A stretch of DNA of 64,000 bases, from positions 1 to 64,000 of the forward strand of contig JANXSF010000130.1 of the NCBI GenBank assembly GCA_025352795.1, read 5' to 3'. The stretch comes from Acidobacteriota bacterium. Lineage in GTDB: Bacteria > Acidobacteriota > Terriglobia > Bryobacterales > Bryobacteraceae. The notes beneath the pieces are model-generated. The model had not been told where the DNA came from and ran no database searches. It worked only from the letters and a program-made list of their open reading frames with translations. Shown one piece after another: positions 52,390-63,238 of this stretch (position 1 is its first letter; each line of letters starts with the position of its first letter). Position numbers and translations under genes: made by a program.

Positions 52390-55300
52390 ATGCTGAAACG
52401 TTTCTTAACCTGGGCCGGATTCCTGGGGAGCCTTTGGGCGCAAGCTCCAGTCGACTTCATTCGAGACATCCAGCCCGTCTTTGAAAAATCTTGTTTGAGC
52501 TGTCATGGCTCCAAATTACAGATGGGCGGCTTGCGGTTGGATTCTTCGGTGCTTGCTGCGAAATCAATCCAAGCTGGCAATGCTGCTGATAGCACTCTAT
52601 TCCAACGTGTCGCTGGCATTGGCGAACAGGCGCGCATGCCGATGGGTGGTAAGCCTCTGAACCCGGTTCAAATCGCTGCCATCAAGGCTTGGATCACCGA
52701 GGGTGCCAAGTGGCCGGAAGCTGCCAGTGCCAAGACTGCCGAAATCAAAAAACATTGGGCATACATTGCTCCTGTGCGGCCTGCGCTGCCTGCCGTTTCA
52801 AAGAAAGATTGGGTACGAAATCCGGTAGACCGATTCGTGTTGGCGCGGTTGGATCAGGAATCGTTGACGCCATCGCCAGAGGCGGACAAAGTCACGTTGC
52901 TGCGTCGGGCCAGTTTGGATTTGATCGGCCTGCCGCCAACGCCTGCTGAAGTGGATTCCTTTCTCGCTGACAAGAGCAAAAACGCTTACGAAAAGCAGAT
53001 TGACCGGCTGTTGAAGTCGCCACATTATGGGGAACGTTGGGGTCGGCATTGGTTAGATGTTGCCCGTTATGCTGATTCCGATGGCTTTGAAAAAGACAAG
53101 CAGCGCAGCGTTTGGTTCTACCGTGACTACGTGATCAACGCACTGAATCGCGACCTGCCCTACAATCAATTTTTAGTCGAACAATTAGCTGGCGACCTGT
53201 TGCCCAATGCCACACAAGATCAAATGGTGGCCACTGGATTTCTGCGCAATTCCATGATCAACGAAGAGGGAGGTGTTGATCCGGAACAGTTCCGCATGGA
53301 AGCCATGTTTGACCGTATGGACGCCATCGGCAAAAGCATGTTAGGGCTTACCATCGGCTGCGCCCAATGCCACAACCATAAGTTTGACCCGCTACAACAG
53401 GAAGAGTATTACCGAATGTTTGCGTTCTTGAATAATACTCATGAATCCAACCTTTCCGTATACAGTCCGGCGGATCAACAAAAGCGTGCGGAGATTTTCC
53501 GCAAGACTCGTGAGATTGAAGCGGAGTTGCGCCATCGATCGCCAGACTGGGCAGAGCGCATGGTGCGGTGGGAAGGGACCGTGAAGAATGATCAGCCTGA
53601 GTGGCAGGTGATTCGGCCAGAGGTGGATGACATTTCAACAGGTGGGCAGAAGTATGCGCTGATGCCCGATGGATCGTTTCTAGCAGCCGGTTATGCGCCT
53701 ACCAAGCACACCGCCAAATTCACGGTGAAGACCGATTTGAAGCGGGTGGGCGGGTTTCGGCTGGAACTGTTGAACGATCCGAACTTGCCGCAAAATGGGC
53801 CAGGTCGATCTACTAAAGGCACTGGAGCGTTGACGGAATTCACGGTGGAAGCGCGGGCATCGCAGAGTAAAGACAAGACGCAAGCGGTGAAGATCGTGCG
53901 GGCATCGGCAGATGTAAATTTGCCGGAAAAGGAATTGGACGCCGCTTATTTTGATAAGACGAAAAAACGTCGAGTGACTGGTCCCATAGAGTTTGCCATT
54001 GATGGTAAAGATGAAACTGCCTGGGGTATGGATTCTGGGCCAGGCAGAAGGAATGTGCCGCGCAAGGCGGTGTTTGTGCCGGAAGTGCCGGTTGAAAATG
54101 AAGGCGGGTCAGAACTGACAATCTACCTGAGCCAGAAGGCTGGCGGCTGGAACAGTGACGATAATCAGAATCATAATTTAGGACGCATGCGCTTATCTGT
54201 CACTGCCGCAGTGGACCCCAAAGCTGATCCGCTGCCAGCCAATGTTCGCCAGATTTTGTCGGTGAATGCTGCGCAGCGCTCCCCAGCGCAGACCGCTGTT
54301 CTGTTCAGCTATTGGCGAACTACGATTCCCGAATGGAAGGCTTCGAATGATGAGATTGACACGCTGTGGGCCGCGCATCCAGAGGGTTCCTCGCAACTGA
54401 TTTTGTCTCAACGCAATGAAATGCGCCGGACAAATATTCTGATGCGTGGGGATTTTCTAACGCCGTTGAAAGCTGTGGAACCGGGCGTGCCATCGTACTT
54501 GAATCCATTGCCTAAGTCCGACGGAGCGCCTGACCGGTTGACCTTTGCGCGCTGGATCGCTGATCGCAATGCGCCCACCACGGCGCGGGCTGTTGTGAAT
54601 CGAACGTGGCAACAATATTTCGGTACAGGGATTGTGGCTACTAGTGAAGACTTGGGGAAGCAGGCCGATACACCGTCGCACGCTGAGTTGCTGGATTGGC
54701 TGGCTGTAGATTTTATGGAGCAAGGCTGGAGCATGAAGAAACTGCATAAGTCGATTGTTACATCCGCCACTTATAGGCAATCGTCGAATGTAAGTGCCGA
54801 GTTACTTGCCAAAGATCCTTATAATCGGCTGTTGGCACGTGGTTCACGCATCCGGGTGGAAGGGGAAATTGTGCGGGACATCACGTTAGCTGCCAGCGGT
54901 TTGTTGAATGAAACGGTGGGCGGTCCCAGTGTTTATGCACCTGCGCCGGAATTTATCTTCCAACCTCCGGTCAGTTACGGGCCAAAGATTTGGAATGAAG
55001 AAAAAGGTGCGGCGCGCTATCGACGGGCGCTTTACACGTTCCGCTATCGATCCGTTCCTTATCCGATGTTACAGAATTTTGATACTCCCAATGGGGATGT
55101 AAGTTGCGTGCGGCGGTCACGATCCAATACACCGTTGCAGGCACTTACTACTTTGAATGAACCATTGTTCCTGGAAGCGGCGCGGGCATTGGCTGCTAAG
55201 ACATTGGCGGAAGGTGGCAAGACCGACGAATCAAAGCTGCGATTTGTTGTTCGACGCTGCATTGCACGGGACCCGAACGATGGGGAATCGGCGACATTGC

Positions 55301-55461
55301 TGAGGTTGCTGGCCAAACAGCGCAATCGGTATGAAGCTGGTGGATTAAGCGCGGCTGAGTTAGTGGAAGGAACCACATCAGCGCATCCGAAAGAGCTAGC
55401 TGCCTGGACCACCGTTGCCCGCGTGTTGCTGAATTTGGACGAAACAATCACTAAGGAATAA
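52390..55461 (+). CDS. Exported PSCyt1/DUF1549/DUF1553 protein
   Basis: The 1023-residue protein has a signal peptide ([15 protein letters not shown]), a cytochrome domain with C35-H39-type haem site ([17 protein letters not shown]), DUF1549 ([20 protein letters not shown], then [18 protein letters not shown] with a second CxxCH), a central concanavalin-like stretch, and DUF1553 at the end ([37 protein letters not shown]). Such proteins are characteristic of planctomycetes and acidobacteria; they act outside the cytoplasm with a DUF1501 partner, encoded two bases downstream. Activity is unknown, with polysaccharide oxidation often proposed. Confidence 0.9.
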   Translation: MLKRFLTWAGFLGSLWAQAPVDFIRDIQPVFEKSCLSCHGSKLQMGGLRLDSSVLAAKSIQAGNAADSTLFQRVAGIGEQARMPMGGKPLNPVQIAAIKAWITEGAKWPEAASAKTAEIKKHWAYIAPVRPALPAVSKKDWVRNPVDRFVLARLDQESLTPSPEADKVTLLRRASLDLIGLPPTPAEVDSFLADKSKNAYEKQIDRLLKSPHYGERWGRHWLDVARYADSDGFEKDKQRSVWFYRDYVINALNRDLPYNQFLVEQLAGDLLPNATQDQMVATGFLRNSMINEEGGVDPEQFRMEAMFDRMDAIGKSMLGLTIGCAQCHNHKFDPLQQEEYYRMFAFLNNTHESNLSVYSPADQQKRAEIFRKTREIEAELRHRSPDWAERMVRWEGTVKNDQPEWQVIRPEVDDISTGGQKYALMPDGSFLAAGYAPTKHTAKFTVKTDLKRVGGFRLELLNDPNLPQNGPGRSTKGTGALTEFTVEARASQSKDKTQAVKIVRASADVNLPEKELDAAYFDKTKKRRVTGPIEFAIDGKDETAWGMDSGPGRRNVPRKAVFVPEVPVENEGGSELTIYLSQKAGGWNSDDNQNHNLGRMRLSVTAAVDPKADPLPANVRQILSVNAAQRSPAQTAVLFSYWRTTIPEWKASNDEIDTLWAAHPEGSSQLILSQRNEMRRTNILMRGDFLTPLKAVEPGVPSYLNPLPKSDGAPDRLTFARWIADRNAPTTARAVVNRTWQQYFGTGIVATSEDLGKQADTPSHAELLDWLAVDFMEQGWSMKKLHKSIVTSATYRQSSNVSAELLAKDPYNRLLARGSRIRVEGEIVRDITLAASGLLNETVGGPSVYAPAPEFIFQPPVSYGPKIWNEEKGAARYRRALYTFRYRSVPYPMLQNFDTPNGDVSCVRRSRSNTPLQALTTLNEPLFLEAARALAAKTLAEGGKTDESKLRFVVRRCIARDPNDGESATLLRLLAKQRNRYEAGGLSAAELVEGTTSAHPKELAAWTTVARVLLNLDETITKE

Positions 55462-55463
55462 CC

Positions 55464-56864
55464 ATGTACTCAAACCAAGAAGATGCAAAAACAATTGGAC
55501 GCCGCTGGTTCCTGGAACAGTGCGGTGTGGGCTTGGGTGCCGCTGCGTTAACCTCACTTTGTGCTGACGCTTCCACCAACCCATTGGCACCAAAGCAGCC
55601 CCATCATGCGGCCAAAGCGAAGCGCGTTATCTACCTGTTTATGGCCGGTGCGCCATCGCACTTAGAGATGTTCGATTACAAACCGCAACTGGCAAAGTTT
55701 GACGGCACGCTACCCCCGGCAGATTTGCTGAAAGGGTACCGGGCGGCGTTCATCAACCCGAATTCCAAGCTGTTAGGGCCTAAGTTTAAGTTCGCTAAGC
55801 ACGGGCAAAACGGGGCAGAGTTGAGTGAACTGCTGCCACACTTAGCCACCGTTGTAGATGACATTGCCATTCTGAAAGGCATGCAGACGGACGCGTTCAA
55901 CCATGCGCCGGCGCAGATATTGATGAACACCGGGTCGCAGCAATTTGGTCGGCCATCCATGGGTGCCTGGTCGACTTACGGGTTGGGTGCGGAGACGCAG
56001 GATCTGCCAGCATTTGTAGTGTTCAGTTCCGGCAAGAAAGGACCCAGCGGTGGGAACTCCTGCTGGGGTTCGGGCTTTTTGCCGACGGTGCATCAAGGTG
56101 TGCAATTTCGCGGATCGGGAGATCCGGTGTTATACCTTTCCAACCCCAAGGGTGTGGATGCGGAGCTACAGCGCGATTCGCTGGACGCAGTGCAGAAGCT
56201 GAACCAAATGCGGCTGGATACTGTGGGTGACCCGGAAATTGCGACACGCATCAGCTCGTTTGAAATGGCTTATCGTATGCAAACCAGCGCACCGGAGTTG
56301 ATGGATATTTCCAAAGAACCAAAGCATGTGCTGGAAATGTATGGGGCTGAGCCAGGCAAGCCTTCGTTCGCCAATAACTGCTTGCTGGCACGGCGATTGG
56401 TGGAGCGCGGTGTACGCTTCGTGCAGCTATTTCACGAAGCGTGGGATCAGCATGGCAGCTTAGTGAAGGACATTAAGATCAACTGTCAGGATACGGATCA
56501 AGCCTGTGCCGCTTTGGTGAAAGATTTGAAACAGCGGGGAATGCTGGAGGATACGCTGGTGATTTGGGGCGGTGAATTTGGCCGCACACCAATGGTGCAA
56601 GGTGGCAGCGATGGGCGCGATCATCATCCCAATGCCTTCACCATGTGGCTTGCTGGTGGCGGTGTGAAACCAGGCATGGTGATGGGCGAATCGGACGAGT
56701 TAGGGTTCAATGTAGTGAAAGAAAAAGTTCATGTTCACGACTTACATGCGACCATACTGCACTTACTCGGTTTTGACCATACCAAGCTAACTTATAAGTT
56801 TCAGGGCCGCAATTATCGGCTGACAGACGTGGCTGGTGAAATAGTTCAGCAAATGCTCGCCTAA
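55464..56864 (+). CDS. DUF1501 Tat-exported protein
   Basis: The 466-residue protein has a twin-arginine signal ([19 protein letters not shown]) and the DUF1501 domain, an alkaline-phosphatase/sulfatase-like fold: [60 protein letters not shown] and [20 protein letters not shown]. The sulfatase nucleophile (Cys/Ser in CxPxR) is not present in its usual form. It forms an operon with the preceding DUF1549/DUF1553 protein and is its standard partner. Confidence 0.92.
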   Translation: MYSNQEDAKTIGRRWFLEQCGVGLGAAALTSLCADASTNPLAPKQPHHAAKAKRVIYLFMAGAPSHLEMFDYKPQLAKFDGTLPPADLLKGYRAAFINPNSKLLGPKFKFAKHGQNGAELSELLPHLATVVDDIAILKGMQTDAFNHAPAQILMNTGSQQFGRPSMGAWSTYGLGAETQDLPAFVVFSSGKKGPSGGNSCWGSGFLPTVHQGVQFRGSGDPVLYLSNPKGVDAELQRDSLDAVQKLNQMRLDTVGDPEIATRISSFEMAYRMQTSAPELMDISKEPKHVLEMYGAEPGKPSFANNCLLARRLVERGVRFVQLFHEAWDQHGSLVKDIKINCQDTDQACAALVKDLKQRGMLEDTLVIWGGEFGRTPMVQGGSDGRDHHPNAFTMWLAGGGVKPGMVMGESDELGFNVVKEKVHVHDLHATILHLLGFDHTKLTYKFQGRNYRLTDVAGEIVQQMLA

Positions 56865-56961
56865 TTATCGCTCAATAAATAATGACCCTATTTTAGATAG
56901 ATGATTGCGTAGTTGGTGGCCAGTTGAATACACTGTAGTTCACGTCTTAAATAACAGAATC

Positions 56962-58158
56962 ATGCGTTCAGTAACTTTCACCACACGGGGTGCGCTAGGA
57001 AAATCCTCACTTCGAGAAGCGAATGAGCGATTAGTCCTGACTTATATAGTCCGCCAACCCGGTATTTCCCGGCTTGCCATTGCCCGCGCCACCGGCCTTT
57101 CCCCCAGTGCGATTACCGGAATTGTGGAACGTTTAAAGGTAGCCGGATTAGTTGTGGATGAGAAGACCGAACCTTCTTCCCAAGTGGGCAGGCCACCCAG
57201 TAATTTGCGATTAGTTCCCTCATCGCGACATGTTGTGGGAGTTGAAATTACCCCGTTTGACGCCACTTTGGTGCTGGCAGATTTGGTAGGCAATGTTGTG
57301 GAGCGTCGTGAAATTGCTGCGGAAAAGACGCCAGAAACATTTCTTGAAAGATCGAATGTGGCGCTTAAGGAAATGGTAGGCGGTGTAAAAACTCCGCTAC
57401 TTGGCGTGGGTGTTTCCATTCAAGGCATCCTTGATCCGGCAACCGGTCAGGTGATCGCCGCAACCAACGTGAATTGGCGAAATGTTGAGGCCATGCGGTT
57501 GTTGCGCAAAGATCTGGATTTGAAATTTTATTGGGATAACAACGCCAACCTTTCGGCACTGGCTGAACAATGGTTTGCAGTTCCTGGGTCGGCTAGCCTG
57601 GATAACTTTGTGTTTGTGACCTTACGCGGAGGCTTGGGTACCGGTCTGATTTTCGGCGGGCATCTGGTGCAAGGGGCCACGGCTCGTGCTGGGGAATTTG
57701 GGCATACCGTTCTTTATCCTGACGGGCGCAAATGTCTTTGCGGGAATCATGGATGCTGGGAAGAATATGCCAGCGATAAAGCACTGCTGCGCATGTATCA
57801 TGAAAGCGGTGGGGAACCCATTTGCGATTCACTGCAAGTAATTCATCGCGCGAGATCGGGCGATAAGGCGGCACTTAGCGCAGTGGCCGAAGCTGGTCGA
57901 AATCTGGGATTGGGATTGATGAACGTCATCACTGGTTTGAATCCCGCTGCAATTTGTGTGGACGATTTTGCGGCCGTTGGTTGGGACTTAATTCAACCGG
58001 AAATCTGGAATGTGTTACGGAGTCGTGTCCCGGATTATTGGTTAGCAGGGGTTCGTATTTTTCCTTCAGAACACGCCATTCATTCTTCACTTTCAGGTGC
58101 AGTAGCATTGGCGCTCTCAAAATACTTCACCAGCTTTCACAACGGACAGATGGCATAA
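56962..58158 (+). CDS. ROK-family transcriptional regulator, kinase Asp replaced
   Basis: The 398-residue protein has an N-terminal winged helix-turn-helix (ISRLAIARATGLSPSAITGI, about 35-54) and a ROK sugar-kinase-like domain. The zinc site is complete (KCLCGNHGCWEE near 256-267). The usual catalytic motif N-D-A-N is N-N-A-N here (DNNANLSALAE, Asp to Asn), so it should bind but not phosphorylate sugar. NagC/XylR-like proteins repress sugar-use genes; the flanking DUF1501 and TIGR02604 genes are possible targets. The ATG at 56962 gives the best N-terminus. Confidence 0.88.
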   Translation: MRSVTFTTRGALGKSSLREANERLVLTYIVRQPGISRLAIARATGLSPSAITGIVERLKVAGLVVDEKTEPSSQVGRPPSNLRLVPSSRHVVGVEITPFDATLVLADLVGNVVERREIAAEKTPETFLERSNVALKEMVGGVKTPLLGVGVSIQGILDPATGQVIAATNVNWRNVEAMRLLRKDLDLKFYWDNNANLSALAEQWFAVPGSASLDNFVFVTLRGGLGTGLIFGGHLVQGATARAGEFGHTVLYPDGRKCLCGNHGCWEEYASDKALLRMYHESGGEPICDSLQVIHRARSGDKAALSAVAEAGRNLGLGLMNVITGLNPAAICVDDFAAVGWDLIQPEIWNVLRSRVPDYWLAGVRIFPSEHAIHSSLSGAVALALSKYFTSFHNGQMA

Positions 58159-58189
58159 TCAGGCCGTTTTGAGCTAAGATGCTCACACA

Positions 58190-61100
58190 ATGCAAAGACT
58201 TGGTTTTTTTGCGACCCTTACTTTGGCTCTGCTAGCGGGTTGGCTGGTGCATAGTGCAAAGCTTGTGCCAGCGGATACCGGATTAGGGTCGATTTCTGTG
58301 CCTGCTGGGTTCCAAGTTGAATTAGCGGTGAAGCCCGGCTTAGTGAATTACTCCATGCTCGTCACGCTGGATGATCAAGGTCGATTGTTCCTTTGCGAAT
58401 CCTCTGGCAAGACAGTGAAGACACCGGAAATGTCTTCCGACCCCACCTATGTTGTCAGCATGCTGGAAGATACTGATGGAGACGGCGTCTTCGATAAGTC
58501 CACCGTGTTTGCTGATAAATTGACTTTGCCTGCAGGGGCAGTTTGGTATCAGGGCAGCCTTTATGTGGCCGCTCCACCCAGACTCTACAAATTCACGGAC
58601 ACCAATGGCGATGGGGTCGCCGACCTGCGGGAGACCATTGTGGAAGGCTGGAATTTGTCGGCCAACGCGGCCAGTCTGCACGGCCCCATCATGGGTTGTA
58701 CCTTACCGACGGACGTCATGGCTTCAACATCAACACCAAAGATGGCAAGCATTTTGAAGGCAAGGCGTCGCGCATTTGGCGTGTTCATCCCGATGGCACG
58801 GGGCTGGAAGTGTTGGCTGGTGGTGGCTTCGATAATCCCGTTGAAGTGGCTTTTACTGAAGCAGGCGACGTGTTTGGGACCATGACCTATTTCACTGATC
58901 CACGCGATGGCATGCGTGATTCCATTTTGCATTACGTGGAAGGTGGCGTTTATCCCAAGCCTTACATGGTGACCGAGTTTCCACGCACCGGGGAGCTAAT
59001 GCCGGTGATGACTAAGTTTGCTCGTATTGCTCCTTCTGGATTGCTGCGATACAGAGGCAGCAGCTTTGGTCAGGAATTTCAAGGGAACCTGTTCACCGCG
59101 CAATTTAATTCGCATCGTGTGCAGTGGCATGTGGTGACGCGCGATGGGGCTACCTTCAAAACAGTGGATACTGATTTCTTCACCGCCAAGGATCCCGACA
59201 TGCATCCCACCGATGTAATGGAAGACGCCGATGGCAGCATGCTGGTAGTGGATACCGGAGCGTGGTTCATTCACGGATGTCCGCTATCCAAAGTGGGGAA
59301 GCCCGATGTGAAGGGGTCACTCTATCGAGTTCGACGAAAAGGCGCGCTTGTGGCTGATCCGCTAGGGGCGAAGATTGATTGGAAATCGGCAGATTTAGGA
59401 ACGCTGTTGGACGATGCGCGTCCAGCTGTTGTGGATCGGGCGGTGGAGTTGATGATGGAACGCAAGGCTGCGCAAGTGAAGCCAAAGACCATGCGTGGGG
59501 CCGCAGCGGCAGTGTTTGCAGTGTCCCGTATTGGGAATTTGGAAGTGCTGCGGGAATCGTTAAGCAGTGCCTGGCCGGAAGTTCGTCAAGCAGGTGCGCG
59601 GCAGTTGGGAATGGCTCATGACATTGCTGCTGTGCCATCGCTCATTCGGCTATTAAACGGTCAACCAGCGCATGTTCGAAGGCAGGCTGCGGCAGATCTG
59701 GGGCAGATCGGCGACCGGCGAGCAGTGGCTCCGTTGTTGGATGCCGCAGCCGATCCGGAAGATCGGTTCGTGGAACATTCCATTATTTATTCCTTGATCC
59801 AGTTGCATGATGCTGCGGCAATGGCTGGCAAGCTAGGCGACGCTCAGCCGAAGGTTCGTAAGGCTGCTTTAATCGCTTTGGACCAAATGGGAAAGAGTAG
59901 TATGACGGTGGACCAATTGCTTCCCTTGCTCAGTGACAACGATGCGAAATTGCGGCGTTCGGCAATTTGGGTGGCGTCGCGACATCCTGCCTGGAGTGGA
60001 CGCCTTTCTGCTGCTTTAATCAGTCGGCTGCGTGCCCCCCAGCTCTCCAATTCCGAAGCCGAAAGTTTGGGGGACGCCATTGCGGCGTTCTGTGACGATG
60101 CAGGAATGCGACGGTCGTTGGGTGCGGCCTTGGGCGACGGCTCGTTTGACGCAGCCAGGCAGGGAATGCTTTTAGATGCGGCAGAGCGCTGTTCTACTAA
60201 TGGATTTCCGCAGGAATGGAAGTCCGGTGTGGGACGGCTGCTGGCTCACCCGGACGCAGCCGTTCGAGTGGCCGCCATTGGATTGTTGCGAGCCCGTGGC
60301 GTACCCGATATGGATGCCGAACTGAATCTGTTGGCTTTAGACAAGGCCCAGTCGGACGACGTTAGAGTGGCTGCATTGAGTGCGCTCAGTGGTCGACAAC
60401 CCTTGCGTGATGGCCATTTTGCATTCCTGATCGGGAAGTTACTGCCTTCTGTGGAAGCGGCGGTGAAACTGGCCGCAGGTCAGGTTTTGGGTCGATCCCA
60501 TTGCACAATATTCAAATGGCTGCTACCGCCAAGACCCATTTTGCGAAAGCGGATGCACTGGTCTTACCGAATGTCTTGGATGTGTTTCGCAATGGCGGCG
60601 GGGAAGAGGTTGGTGCTGATTTGGTGAAGGCCCTGGAAGTGCAGGAATCGGCGTTGGGCACGGTAGGCATGGATCGTGTGAAGCAGGTGCTAGCCAAGTT
60701 TCCTGCAACGGTTCGGGAACAAGTTGCACCGCTGATGAAGCGTATGGCTACGGCAAAGGTGTCGCGTCTGGAAAAGTTAAAGAAGCTGGAAGGTACGTTA
60801 ACCGCCCAGGGTAATTCATTCAAGGGCAGGGAACTGTTCTTTGGGGCAAAGACGGGATGTTCCAGTTGCCATACCATCGGGTTGGAAGGCGGCCACGTGG
60901 GTCCTGACCTGACCTCGATTGGCGCCATTCGCAGTTCACACGATCTTCTGGAAGCGATTGTACTGCCCAGTGAAAGCTTCGTTCCAGGTCACGAAGTATC
61001 GGGTGGAAACGGCTAAGGAAATGTATTCCGGAGTGCTGGGGAAGTTCACCGCTGATGCCGTGCGGCTGATAACTGGCCCAGGGGACGAAGTGCGCATTCC

Positions 61101-61236
61101 ACGCAAGGAAATCGTAAAAATGGGCTTTGCCGCAGTATCGCTAATGCCCGAGGGGTTCGACGAAGTGCTGTCGCGGGTGGAAATGACCGATTTGTTGGCT
61201 TACTTGAGAGGACAAACGGGTCGACCCGGCAACTAA
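58190..61236 (+). pseudogene. TIGR02604-type dehydrogenase/HEAT/cytochrome gene with three frameshifts
   Basis: A single ~1,015-residue protein is split over three frames. Part 1 (58190 to ~58695) has a signal peptide and propeller (GFQVELAVKPGLVNY). Part 2 (to ~60499) has GRHGFNINTKDGKHFEG and HEAT repeats. Part 3 (to ~61000) has a haem site (GCSSCHTIGLEGGHVGPDL). The end (YRVETAKEMYSGVLGKF) is again in the frame of part 2. The first break is repaired by adding one G at GGG 58693-58695, the second by one C at CCC 60497-60499. The third (~60994-61000) needs two bases added or one removed. No other gene in the window is broken, so a true pseudogene is likely; sequencing error cannot be excluded. 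Confidence 0.85.
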
Positions 61237-61337
61237 ATTCACGTGGTTCAGAATTCTCAACATTCTTTGCGAGGAATGTCGGTGTGAATCCACTATATAG
61301 AATATGGCTACTGCCATTCAGCTTTGCAAAATATCTC

Positions 61338-61375
61338 TTCCAGCGTCACGTAAACCGTGTTACACTGGTCCAGTG
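61338..61375 (+). promoter_or_regulatory. vapBC promoter with perfect palindromic operator
   Basis: TTCCAG (61338-61343), a 17-base spacer and TACACT (61361-61366) end six bases before the GTG start at 61373. CACTGG-T-CCAGTG (61363-61375) is a perfect 13-base palindrome covering the -10 box and the start codon, well placed for VapB autorepression. GTGTTACAC just before it is another small palindrome. Confidence 0.55.
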
Positions 61376-61591
61376 ACTAACTTAACGCTTGCTATCGACG
61401 ATGGATTGCTTAAAGACGCCCGAAAACTGGCAATCGATCAAAACACGACTGTTAACCAGATGGTGCGGGAATTTCTTGAAACGGCGGTTCGCCAATCCTC
61501 TACCCGGGATCAAGCTCGGCAACGATTGCTTTCTACACGGATGGCTTTCCAGCCTGGGCCTTTGAATCGTGACGAACTCTATGCCCGCTGA
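61373..61591 (+). CDS. vapB: VapB-like antitoxin
   Basis: The 72-residue protein starts with GTG at 61373 (VTNLTLAIDDGLLKDARKLA); an upstream in-frame ATG at 61304 would put the start inside the promoter region. It is a ribbon-helix-helix antitoxin: NLTLAID strand, then DARKLAIDQNTTVNQMVREF helices, and a C-terminal toxin-binding tail (AFQPGPLNRDELYAR). It overlaps the toxin gene by 11 bases, the standard vapBC arrangement. It would bind and block VapC and repress the operon. Confidence 0.85.
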   Translation: MTNLTLAIDDGLLKDARKLAIDQNTTVNQMVREFLETAVRQSSTRDQARQRLLSTRMAFQPGPLNRDELYAR

Positions 61592-61997
61592 GTCTCTGGC
61601 ATTTGTTGACACTAACATTTTTGTCTATGCCTTCAGCAGTGGTAAAGATCCACGTCAACTGGCGGCTCGGCAACTTCATGAACGATTGCTTCATGAAGAT
61701 CGATTGTGTTTAAGCACCCAGGTATTGCAGGAATTGTTTGTCAGCCTGACCCGCAAATACAGCCAGAGCCCTGACGTGGTTCTGCCGCTATTGCATGACT
61801 TAACCCAATGGCCTTGCTTCACCATTGATCCTACCGCCGTTGAAGATGCCGGGCGCTTGTCCGTAAGTGCCCAACTATCATTTTGGGATTCACTAATCGT
61901 AGTTTCCGCGCGGCGCATGGGTGCGGAGACGCTCTATTCCGAAGATATGAATAACGGCCAGATGATTGAAGGCGTCAAGATTGTGAATCCGTTTTAA
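61581..61997 (+). CDS. vapC: VapC-like PIN-domain RNase toxin
   Basis: The 138-residue PIN-domain protein has the acidic catalytic residues D10 (AFVDTNIFVYAF), E51 (LQELFVS), D103 (FWDSLIV) and D122 (SEDMNNG), the set needed for Mg-dependent RNA cleavage. The ATG at 61581 fits better than GTG at 61569. Targets of VapC toxins are usually tRNA or rRNA. The coding end overlaps the convergent deoxyhypusine-synthase-like gene by four bases. Confidence 0.9.
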   Translation: MPAESLAFVDTNIFVYAFSSGKDPRQLAARQLHERLLHEDRLCLSTQVLQELFVSLTRKYSQSPDVVLPLLHDLTQWPCFTIDPTAVEDAGRLSVSAQLSFWDSLIVVSARRMGAETLYSEDMNNGQMIEGVKIVNPF

Positions 61998-63235
61998 CCG
62001 CGCCTTGCCAGAGGATACCCTAGCGAATCCATCAACCATTGTTTGTTATTGCGCACCGCCTCATTCAATGTCGAACACAATGCTTGGCGGTGCTCATATA
62101 AACGGTATCCGGCCCTGGATCGTAAATAGCCTTTCGCCTTTGGATCCTCTGCAAATAGCTTCTCTTCGCCGATTTCTTCCGCCCTTCGTTGATACCCCAT
62201 TCGATTGTCCAGCAGCGCCTTCACAACAAACGGCATAATCATCGAATAGTCACCCTGCATGCTCTCTGTCGATTGCAAATAAGTGTCTTTATCCACCTTG
62301 CCCCACGTAACAGCTTCTGCCGGTGGGCACGATGAAAGGGAGCCATCGGTGATAGGCGCGGTGACAATCTGCACGTCGAATTCGTACCCACGCACATCGG
62401 GTAATCCCAGAACTTGACCCAGAGCCGGTTCCGGTTGCAAGTTGTAATTCTTCGGCACACCACCGCCTAAAATAAGTGTAGCCAGCGATTTTACCTCGTT
62501 ATCGAACAAGCCCCATCTATGATAGGCGCAGGCTTCAAATATTTCGGCATGCAAGTCCAGATCAAAGCCGTAATCAGGCAGTAAACCGGCTTGGCGCATG
62601 GCCCACAGCTTCATGGAATTCAGGAAAACACTGCCGTCCCCTGGGGCGCCCACAAAGACAGGAATTGCCAGTCGTTGACATGTGGATAGCAGCCCTGGAG
62701 CCACGTTATTGGCTTTTTCCTGGTCCCCATAATAGAGCCCAAGTAAGTAGCGCAACTCAGTTCCAGTCATCTTCTTTTGGAACTCAGGACGCTGCAGAAT
62801 CGCGGTCAGGAAACGATCCTGATCCAGCAGTACATCCTCATCAAAAGCCATGTCTGTAACACGAATGGTCCGTTCGTCCCGCAATGCTCCGTCATCACCG
62901 AAAATAGGCACCTCGAACACGGGGTCACGGTGGGCATCCAGGCTGCGATGGCCGTCATGGTAGCAGACCGCATCGGTGGTACTAAGGTAGGCGATCCAAC
63001 CCGTTTCCAAGAGCGGAATCAGCCACGCCTGATGTTGCCCGCTGACCGTAATCGGCCCGGAAACAGCCATGGTGAAGGGGCAGCCCATGCCAATGGCGCG
63101 GTCCAAAATTGTATAGAGGCGGCGTAAATACGCGCCACCAAAAGCGGGCAGGCAGTGACGGAAAATATCGTCCAGGGTAAGGCACTGGTCCACTGGACGC
63201 ACCTGCACCGTGCGACGGGAATTCGGTTCAGTCAT
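61994..63235 (-). CDS. Bacterial deoxyhypusine-synthase-family protein
   Basis: The 413-residue protein matches the deoxyhypusine synthase (DHS) family, an NAD-dependent Rossmann fold enzyme: MAVSGPITVSGQHQAWLIPL (near 57), LLETGWIAYLSTTDAVCYHD, LGGGVPKNYNLQPEP (256-270), and the essential lysine K313 in AVTWGKVD. In eukaryotes and archaea DHS modifies eIF5A; bacteria lack eIF5A, so family members here are thought to make homospermidine or related polyamines. The real substrate is unknown. It lies three bases after the S9 peptidase gene on the same strand. Confidence 0.85.
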   Translation of the reverse strand: MTEPNSRRTVQVRPVDQCLTLDDIFRHCLPAFGGAYLRRLYTILDRAIGMGCPFTMAVSGPITVSGQHQAWLIPLLETGWIAYLSTTDAVCYHDGHRSLDAHRDPVFEVPIFGDDGALRDERTIRVTDMAFDEDVLLDQDRFLTAILQRPEFQKKMTGTELRYLLGLYYGDQEKANNVAPGLLSTCQRLAIPVFVGAPGDGSVFLNSMKLWAMRQAGLLPDYGFDLDLHAEIFEACAYHRWGLFDNEVKSLATLILGGGVPKNYNLQPEPALGQVLGLPDVRGYEFDVQIVTAPITDGSLSSCPPAEAVTWGKVDKDTYLQSTESMQGDYSMIMPFVVKALLDNRMGYQRRAEEIGEEKLFAEDPKAKGYLRSRAGYRLYEHRQALCSTLNEAVRNNKQWLMDSLGYPLARRG

Positions 63236-63238
63236 TCG

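Noticed and set aside
61259-61281. ACATTC/GAATGT hairpin after the broken cytochrome gene as a terminator
   Set aside because: The stem is only six base pairs and no T-run follows.
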